Assembly: GCA_933228895.1 (NCBI GenBank)
Contig: OW121852.1
Location: 104,739,544 to 104,803,543 of the forward strand
Direction of reading: 5' to 3'
DNA: 64,000 bases
Source: Platycnemis pennipes
Taxonomy: Eukaryota; Arthropoda; Insecta; Odonata; Platycnemididae
In this document: positions 56,600-64,000 of the stretch, in pieces
Position numbering within the stretch: the stretch's first letter is position 1
How the letters are laid out: every line of letters begins with the position of its first letter
Translations under genes and position numbers: made by a program
Notes under the pieces: model-generated
What the model saw: the letters and a program-made list of their open reading frames with translations, nothing else
Database searches by the model: none
Told to the model about the DNA's origin: nothing

Positions 56600-58900
56600 G
56601 TAATTTTTTTACAAAAATATTTTTCTGCTCTTTCTATTTCTGACATAAACAAAAAAAACACCACCGAACAAAAATCTTAGACTTCTTGATTGCTACTACT
56701 ATGTAATAGACAATATTTTTGTCGTAACGCCTCGTACCTTCTAAAGTAGCGTTTTGTATCCCCAGAGTTTAGTATAGCCCTAATCAGGTACTACCGGATT
56801 TAGCAATTACTTTTGAGCCACTGAATACTAATTTTTCATAGCAAATCTTCTCACCCGCAAATCTATTAATAATTACAGTTTTGGAGCCTATTCTATGGAA
56901 GTTTTGTTTCATTCAAATTTAAATGGAAATTTATCCAAACTTCGTAAAAAAATATGTAAAGAATTTGAGACAGTAAGTCACCCTGAACGCTACTATGTAA
57001 TGATTCAGTATGATTTAAACGAATTGTGTATACATCATCTCCCACGTAGCAGTTTCTGTTGCAATATGTAATTCTTAATTAGGATTGACGATGTAATGTG
57101 ATCGTGGACCACTAGAAATCTTGCTACGGCTCCATGAATCTTGCTTTGAAAAAAACAGTTATAATTAACTAAGATTTTGTGTAATTGTAATTTTCGCACT
57201 GGATTATTATTTTACGTGTTTTTTTAGAAAATCGCTCTCATAATTTCAATAGCAGAAGTGCTGCAGGGAAAATGTTATGACTAGTGAAACCGTTAAAATA
57301 TTCTTTGAAGTCATCAATTTGAGCTTAAAAGTAAGCCCCAAAAGTAAATTTTAGCAATTTCAGTTGTTTCTATTTTTTCCAAAAAATTGTATCCTAGATT
57401 AACCTAAGTATCATTTCGGTATTTCCTTAGGCAGAATAGGATATTCAATTGCTATTCTTATGGCTTGATTTATGACGTAGTTTAATTGTAATGCCCAAGA
57501 ACACCCCACTACGAGGAACTTTCAACAACTTAATTTTATTTAAATAAAAAGGATTTCATTTGTAAGAGCTTTCACATAATTTCAATATTATCTCTATTAT
57601 TTCTTAACTGACGATAATTTTATCCCAAAAAAATGAGAGTTCATTCTGTTACTCATTGTTGTCGGGAATTATGTCTTAGAGATTGTATTTTAATTTGTTG
57701 GTTGGGCTTGCGGGTACGTGAATTACGCTGCTTTATTTCACATCAGTGCCTTCGTGCAACAAAAGTGTGTATCAGATAACTGTTCAAAAATTCGTAATTT
57801 AGTTTGCTCAGCAATCCTTATATTTATAAAGAAGAACATTTACAGCCCACAAGCATTAACGATTTTCGTGTTATTTTAGAATACAGTTGTTAAAAATCTA
57901 TCGGTGATGGTGGTAGATTAAAAATCGTTATTAGCACCTCGAAGAAGATCCCTTATTCGAATATATTGTTTTAATCATTAGTCGTAGTATTTAAAAAGAT
58001 ATCAACATCTCATTTATAGAGGTGAAAACATGGAAAGGATTTTTAGTTCACATTGAGCGTTCGTTAGAAGCTCTTTAAGACTAAAGTGTATCCGCAAAAT
58101 GCTTTTGCACGCAATGAATTTCATAAGAGTAAGTTCTGTCTTACACTGAAGAGTTGCTTTCTTTCCTATATTTTACAATGGAAGAGCATGACTAAGATTT
58201 CATGTTTAATCCAATACAGAAACACGAAGGAAACCTAAGTACATATTGTATTCAGATCATTTCATTTAATATAGCTTTAAAATTAACCCTATTCTAAGAA
58301 AAAAAATAAATTACGTAATTATAAGGTTGATACGGAAACTTTATTTTCTTGGAATTTACAAAATTAAAATATTTTTAAATATAAGCATTTTACCCTTTCA
58401 AAATTTCTCTATGGCTCTAAGGCGAAGAACTCCTTACTATCAGCGTGCATGACTGTACTCAGCGATGAGTATATTTAATAGGTAGTTAGTGTATGCATAA
58501 ACGGAAAAGGGAAAATAAAATGTAAAAAATGAATTTTCAGGTCTAAGTTAACTCTTTTGTGAAAATATTGAGATGACTAATTTTAATCAAATTATCTGAT
58601 GCATTTTCTAATGCATATATTTTTCTGGTGAATAAAGGCTGCGTTTAATTCATCAACGTGCCCGCAATTTCAACTAAAATTCTAAGCTTTATCTTTCATT
58701 ATCTTATATTTTATATTGGTGTGATGAGTTTGTGGGTTCGGATGAAAATGAGATTAATTTAAAAATTAAAAACGAATATACCAATTTTCAATAAATTTTG
58801 ACTTCAGTTCGATTACTCACAATCTACCAGAAATTAAGTGAGATGTAATCTCAGCTGTAGGAGCACCTTCAACTTAAGTCCGTTAACGATATTAGATTAA
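56600..58900. other. No gene seen; strongly AT-rich
   Basis: Long, strongly AT-rich stretch, plausibly intronic to the 54.5-kb gene candidate. No repeat or exon recognised. Confidence 0.4.
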
Positions 58901-58904
58901 TATC

Positions 58905-59065
58905 AACTCGACTTCAGCTGAAGCGTTTAGCCCACGAGCGAATTTCGCCGCGGCAGGCCCAACGCTGCCACGTGGTTGACGGCGGAACTGAAAGCAGAAA
59001 ATCAAAATTCGGTTTCGCTCCCGCCGCGCGAACCAAGTCTCCCCTAGCGGACATACTCGGTACTT
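58905..59065. other. Small CpG-rich island in AT-rich DNA
   Basis: About 160 bp with CACGAGCGAATTTCGCCGCG, GCCACGTGGTTGACGGCGG and CCCGCCGCGCGAACC, including an E-box CACGTG, in a long AT-rich region. It may be an enhancer- or insulator-like element or part of an unrecognised repeat. Confidence 0.35.
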
Positions 59066-59069
59066 AAAC

Positions 59070-60390
59070 TGCCTCACCCCAAGAGCCCTTGTCTAGCACC
59101 CCGGTCAATTCAGAAAAAAATCGAAACAATAATTACACCGAATGTTAAACGTGGAGATGTATCGCGCATATAATATACTATTTCTGTTTTAAGTGCGCTT
59201 GGAATATGTCCTTCACTGGTGAATCAGTGTTGAATAATTTCTCCTGAAATTTTACTTAAATTTCGTACCCTTTTCCCAAGAGTCTCTTTAGGGGGACATG
59301 TTAATGGTAATAAGAAATAGTAAAGTTTTAAACGCAATCGCTTCTGAGATATAAAAAAATAAATTACAATCAGTCGATACGAACTATTAAGAATTCTCAA
59401 CTTTTCCACGCTTGTTAATCAACTTAAAATAATTAATCAAATCGCTCGAATGTATAGTTGATGAATTACTAAACTTAAGAGGTGAGTACAATCTCATTTC
59501 CTTTCGATAAATTTTAGATTTAAGTATTTTAACCCCTCCTCAATAGAAATGTGCGCCTTCCTGTAAAATAGAAGCTAACCTCAAATTGTAAAAATATTTA
59601 TTGAATATAAGTTAATTTCAGGAGCTAACGACACTGTTGTAAATTTGATATTGCTAACTGGATCGTATTCGTGAATCACCATTATTCTTATAGTATTTAA
59701 TCCTTTATTTTTATATTATTATTAAAAGTCGCCATATGAGGCTTTCAGTAAGCAAGTGTAATATCTCGATTAGAGCTAGATAGTCACCGCTTTAATATTT
59801 ATAATTATATTTAATGATAGAGAATACTTAAACAATTAAAGTTTTATCATTTAATTTATTTATTTTATAAATTTATTGGTCGTTGTCACGTTATTTATAA
59901 ATTCTCCGTAATCCTACGTATAGACAATCGAATGAGATATTTGATAATATTCCTGGGTTGAGAGTTTTAAATAAGGAAGTGTAATATCCAAGGTGAAGAA
60001 TAGTTTCATTTGTTAATTAATGATTTCGTTATTTAAAATGAAAAATTATATAATGATTATCTTTCCTACTCGCTCTGATGCTACATAAAAGTAAAATTTT
60101 CAATCCAAATTCTTTTATTTTTAACTTTTATCATTCCAACAATACATAGCTTTCGAACACGAAATGAATGATGATATTAATTACCAAGAGCGCCAATTGC
60201 TTAATTTTCTTCAATCACTGCTCCAACAACTTGAGGGTTAGTCGAACTGTCTTCGACGATTTACCTCAACTATCTAAGCTGACGACAAACTTTTTAAGGC
60301 GGGAAAATTCCATTTCCAGGTTTTTTCGTCTCTTTAATAATGCCGCATGCCCCTCAAATAATTGAATCGGTCATTGAATTAATGTGTTGG
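59070..60390. other. No gene seen; strongly AT-rich
   Basis: Very AT-rich with long A and T runs. No coding or structural feature supported. Confidence 0.4.
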
Positions 60391-60394
60391 GATC

Positions 60395-60960
60395 GAAGAG
60401 TTACTGGGTGGCCCTCGGAAGAGTCGGCGTTAGACCATCCCGTTTTGGCCTTCTTCGCAGGGAGGCTGCTCTTTCCTTCCCGGCCGTGGAAGGCGCAGAC
60501 CTGTTTCAAACGAACGGAGTTTTATGCCGACGCAATGGATGCGACCGCCCCAACCATTCCCGCATCTCGATAAAGCTCTCGCGAGGACAAAACAGCCTCC
60601 CTCGCGGGCTTAGGTCCGCGCTCCGTTCCACCAATTCCCACGGCTCCCGCTTCGCGACTTCTTAGGCGTTCCGTGTCGCACACCCCCATCTTACTCGCCG
60701 GGAGACGCCCTGAGACGTCCAGAACCGTCTTGGCGTGCTTGCCTTTCTTTATGCATGCCTTCTTCACCGTGGCGTTTCTTTCGCAGTCCATGTTTTCTCC
60801 TCTCTTCGAATCCTTCGTTCCTTTCCGCGCGAGACTTCTTCCTCGAGACGTATCTTTCTCATCTCCATCTCATCTGTCTCGAGAACTAAATCTAATCCTT
60901 CATCGGTTGCAGTGTTTTCTTGTACCGCGTCTTGCTCTCTCCGGTAGCGCGATTTAGAGC
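60395..60960. other. GC-rich CpG block; purine-rich minus strand
   Basis: CpG-rich, with overlapping frames on both strands. The minus-strand frame near 60764-60997 encodes a charged, helix-like run (EMEMRKIRLEEEVSRG, then KERRIRREEKTW), which follows from purine-rich DNA. I cannot recognise a protein family, and no splice framing is convincing. Confidence 0.3.
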
Positions 60961-61099
60961 CTCTAGATGCATTAATAGGCCGCAAAGGCCCACGCAATGA
61001 GGGAGATTAGCGATTGCATCGAATCTGAGATTTTTTACGAGCAGTTCCTCTCCTCCGCAGTATTCAACTGATGTCAAATGAGTAAGCACGCCACACATG

Positions 61100-61950
61100 C
61101 GGACGAAAAGGCATTAGATATTTCGAACTCCGTACCTACCCTCCCAAATGAGAGGTTTTTCTCTCAAATGTTCAATTGGGCAGACAAAAGAATAAATACT
61201 ATGTTATTCAGTTATAGTCAATCCAGGAATTTTATATTCTGAACTTTTTCTAGGATCCAGAAAAAAAAGAACTTAAACCTAAATAATTGCCGAATGAAGT
61301 ATGAACGACATTGAGAGTGAACATTGAATTAATTGTCAAATATAATTTTGTGATAAAATATCGCTTACGGACTATGATTTTTCTCGTGTTGCATTCTGAA
61401 CGTCGGGTACGTTGGGCTAATTGGTTGACAAACACCCTTTAAGAAAATAGCAGGATTTCCACTGAAAACAAAATAATCTATCTCACCTGGACAGTCATCA
61501 ACAGCTCACTTTTGTGAATTGATAATTTTCATTTTTTGTATTTAGTGTCAATCTTAATATGTACCATTCTATGTAGGACAGCTCCAAAAACCCTACAATT
61601 TAGGAAACTAGCATTTTGTTTGGTATGTCTATACGAAACAAGAATTTCTGATAGGAAAGCGAAGCTTATTCGCTGTAGATGAGAGCGTTATTTTGAAAGG
61701 GCTATAACATAAAGAACCGAAGGCCATAAGTACACACGTGTGGGATGGGATCCTTGAATAGTAAATAATTCAAATGACGTTTTATATTTTCTCCGGTGTC
61801 GATGAATATTCCAGGTGTGTCCTAAAATGAAACCGTCTTTTGATACTTTTTTTAAATTTACGTTTGGAAAACGTCGATAATTGGGATTCACAATATGTGA
61901 AATTGCAGTACGCACAAATGTTGCTATTCATTTCAAGCTTTAACTTTTCT
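61100..61950. other. No gene seen; AT-rich
   Basis: AT-rich with no supported feature. Confidence 0.4.
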
Positions 61951-61958
61951 CGCCAAAA

Positions 61959-62230
61959 ATGCTGCGTAAATTGAATCACACTATATTTCTTTGGGTAGGA
62001 TTACGTCAATTAAATCCACGTACTGCAAACGGTGTCGATTATGATCTAGTGGAGAGAGTCGTGGTGCGAATATTGAATGAGAAAAATGGCAATTGCAGGT
62101 TTTTTATGAGATACATTGAGCAGGTACATATTGCAGGATATAAATTGAAGAATTATGTAAAATCGAAGGGGCTAGACAATGGAAAAATCGGTTGGAGAGC
62201 TGAGTCATACTTGTCTTGGGTTTGATGACT
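61959..62230 (+). pseudogene. Relic of RTE-like non-LTR ORF
   Basis: The frame reads FFMRYIEQVHIAGYKLKNYV, then KSKGLDNGKIGWRAESY. It parallels the relic at 11037 (RMRYMEQVV-x-NVKQKNYV, then EWRTASN). The rest of the element is not recognisable. The 3' flank reads GGGTTTGATGACTGGAGATG, similar to the D-D-x-x-D-like ends of RTE elements at nucleotide level. Confidence 0.5.
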
Positions 62231-62369
62231 GGAGATGATATTAATTGTTTTGGAATTAAGGGAACAAGAACTTTGGATACTGCGTGAACGATTGCCTGCA
62301 CACTCAAGTAATACGTTATGTGGAGAAGGCACAAAATCCGCTGACGATATCATTGCTTCAAATCCTTTT

Positions 62370-62720
62370 CCTTTCTCGCTCATCTTCGTCTCGCGTCCGT
62401 CTGTCATCTCTTACCTCTCTCCAGGACATTTCTCTCCTTCCCCTCACCCCCGCTTCTACTAGATGCCCGCGACGTTTTTCTGCAATTAGTAACGTGGGAA
62501 ATCGGAGGACATTGCAAACGTCCAGTGCTGTGTTTTCTCATAGAATTCTTCTCCTCCTCTCCCTCTCTCCTTCAACTAACTGTCTTTCCCCTTTCTTACT
62601 TTCCTCGCTCATTTTTTTATGCCATCTTCGATACGTGCCGTTTCCTAAGCAAAAGCGAACGGTTTCTTCCTCGGAAATTCCTCGTGTCTATGATGCCAAC
62701 GGTCCGGCCGTATATTGATT
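62370..62720. other. Pyrimidine-rich CpG block; possible minus first exon
   Basis: On the minus strand this is purine-rich. CCTGGAGAGAG is followed by GTAAGAG at 62414-62408, a consensus donor, so a minus-strand non-coding first exon is conceivable (62415 to about 62720). No initiator or coding exon supports it yet, so this remains a weak candidate. Confidence 0.25.
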
Positions 62721-62724
62721 AAAG

Positions 62725-63260
62725 CGTCGAAGGAAGCGTGGGATTCACTGACGTCCGTTGATTTATTGACGGGCGCTCACAGATGTTCGATTCAGTGCTC
62801 TCTCGAAGTATTTAATTCTTCGGGTTTAAATGTCGCAGGAATGTAAGATACACCTCAAACCATACCCCATCGTGATAAAGAATTTTCGTGGCCCCAGGAC
62901 TTTATTTTTATGTAAGAATTTTGAAATCTTTTACGTCGTCTTAAGATTGGCGTAACTCTAGTTTAACAAATAAAATTGACTTTATTCATACATGCACGTA
63001 ATTAGGATCTTCGGAATGCAAAACTTTAAATTAAATGTTTTTAACGTCATTTCAATGGGACTTTTTGTGAACAGAAATGTAACCAAATATTATTTTCTAA
63101 TGGGCCCGTGCTCTGTTATTATTGACTTGCTTAAATTACGAATATGTTCTCAACTAGACGAGTCCATAGTCACTAGAAGAACGCTTGAAAATTTTTTCAA
63201 TCTTTGGATTAGAAGTTCATCTCCTATCAATATTAACGAAGTTCTCACTATTTTACTTGG
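62725..63260. other. No gene seen; AT-rich
   Basis: The frame at 62992-63336 (114 codons) overlaps the hairpin below and is AT-rich with no recognisable domain. Confidence 0.35.
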
Positions 63261-63264
63261 ATCT

Positions 63265-63449
63265 ATCAAAAAGAAGAAGACAAAATTTTGCATATTACCA
63301 CAGATTTTTAAAAAAAATCTTTTTTCCCTCAGTTGACAAATGGCATTTGTCACCTGACAATGTTGCAGTGCCAACGAAACCCGGATCGAAATGAAGATTT
63401 TTTTAAATCTGTGGTAAATTGCAAATTTTTGTCTTCTTCTTTTTGATAT
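63265..63449. repeat. 185-bp inverted repeat with a hammerhead-like motif in the loop
   Basis: Left arm ATCAAAAAGAAGAAGACAAA and ATATTACCACAGATTTTTAA is matched by the complement of the right arm (63393-63449) with few mismatches. Arms are about 55 bp. The loop of about 75 bp contains TTGACAAATGGCATTTGTCA (itself partly palindromic) and the motif at 63354-63387. Confidence 0.8.
63354..63387 (+). other. Hammerhead-like motif, locus 5
   Basis: Order: CTGACAA, extra T, stem GTTG, loop CAGTGC, stem CAAC, GAAA, CCCGGA, TC. The hammerhead G is A in CTGACAA. A CATTT upstream (63344-63348) can pair with AAATG downstream, which may form an outer stem with an internal loop. Confidence 0.35.
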
Positions 63450-64000
63450 GTTAGAGTACCACGTAATATCGCCAGAATCTACTGAATTTACTTGGATCTG
63501 TTGGGATCATAATGTTATTATGTTGAAGCATAAAAACATTTCTCTGAAGGTAAATAGAACCAATGAAAAAGTCGACTGTTTTTCGCTTCATAACGATAGT
63601 TACATTTCAATTAGAATTGGTGTCTATGTTTATAAATATCAGTGCAACATAAAATCGAAGATATGACCATTCCCTGTGAGTAAATTGAATAAGAATGTCA
63701 TTATTATTTAGAATTATTTTTTTACTCTAGTAGCTTCGGCAATTATTTCATTGATAATTTATTGCCATCACAAATTAGGATTCTTAAACTTATCTAGCTC
63801 TAAAGTCCACTCCAATTTACTTTAATTTCATAATTTTTGAAATCCTTGTTTCATTGGTATACTATTCAAGGTTCTATTTAAGCTTCAATACTATTAAATG
63901 CTACTAGTTTAATTTACTTGCAAAATTTGTCGTAAAAAACTAATCAGTGAAAAAAGTCCTTTCCAGAAGAATGAGTGGCTATTAGACAAACCCAAAGAGG
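63450..64000. other. No gene seen; AT-rich
   Basis: AT-rich sequence to the end of the window with no supported feature. Confidence 0.4.

Overview
This is a eukaryotic window, almost certainly from an arthropod with a large, repeat-rich genome. It is mostly AT-rich non-coding DNA carrying degraded retroelements, SINE-like tRNA-derived repeats, short inverted-repeat elements and islands of GC-rich, CpG-containing DNA. No long intact gene is present, and nearly all the long open frames are chance frames in GC-rich DNA or pieces of non-LTR retrotransposons. The arthropod assignment is an inference from the repeat types and from a TCAGT-type initiator at 54.53 kb; the species cannot be fixed by reading alone.

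Host gene parts are few. The best supported is a terminal coding exon on the + strand (19329-19406), with a strong acceptor, a short acidic and charged C-terminus and a poly(A) signal at 20082. A probable promoter plus non-coding first exon lies at about 54050-54779 (+), ending in a consensus GTGAGT donor, so a gene probably starts there and leaves the window on the right. Two weaker exon candidates are at 39620-39680 and 26303-26347.

The dominant repeat is one non-LTR retrotransposon family (CR1/L2/Jockey-like C-terminal reverse-transcriptase region) whose 3' end is a conserved segment of about 80 bp followed by a (TAGATG)n tail. More than twenty copies are present on both strands, nearly all truncated at the 5' end. 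The longest (51795-53185) still shows the RT core, but with several stops and a frameshift. Some copies lie tail to tail, one appears to sit inside the TAGATG tail of another, and one has the inverted-5' structure expected of twin priming. A second non-LTR family is at 42946-43640, and three relics of an RTE-like element are at 11.0-11.3, 27.2-27.4 and 61.96-62.2 kb. A tRNA-derived SINE family with a shared 3' body recurs, with other tRNA-like SINE heads around it.

Other structure includes a 341-bp TTA-flanked MITE made of TATATAGCAA-type repeats (13058-13398), two copies of a dispersed element of about 535 bp with terminal inverted repeats (9963-10494 and 22592-23130), and several long hairpins (21907-22179, 30123-30381, 45993-46176, 63265-63449). 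Six short motifs at five loci share a hammerhead-like layout: a YUGRNRA box, one extra base, a 4-bp stem whose sequence differs at each locus but always pairs, then GAAAC. This covarying set is the most interesting pattern I found.
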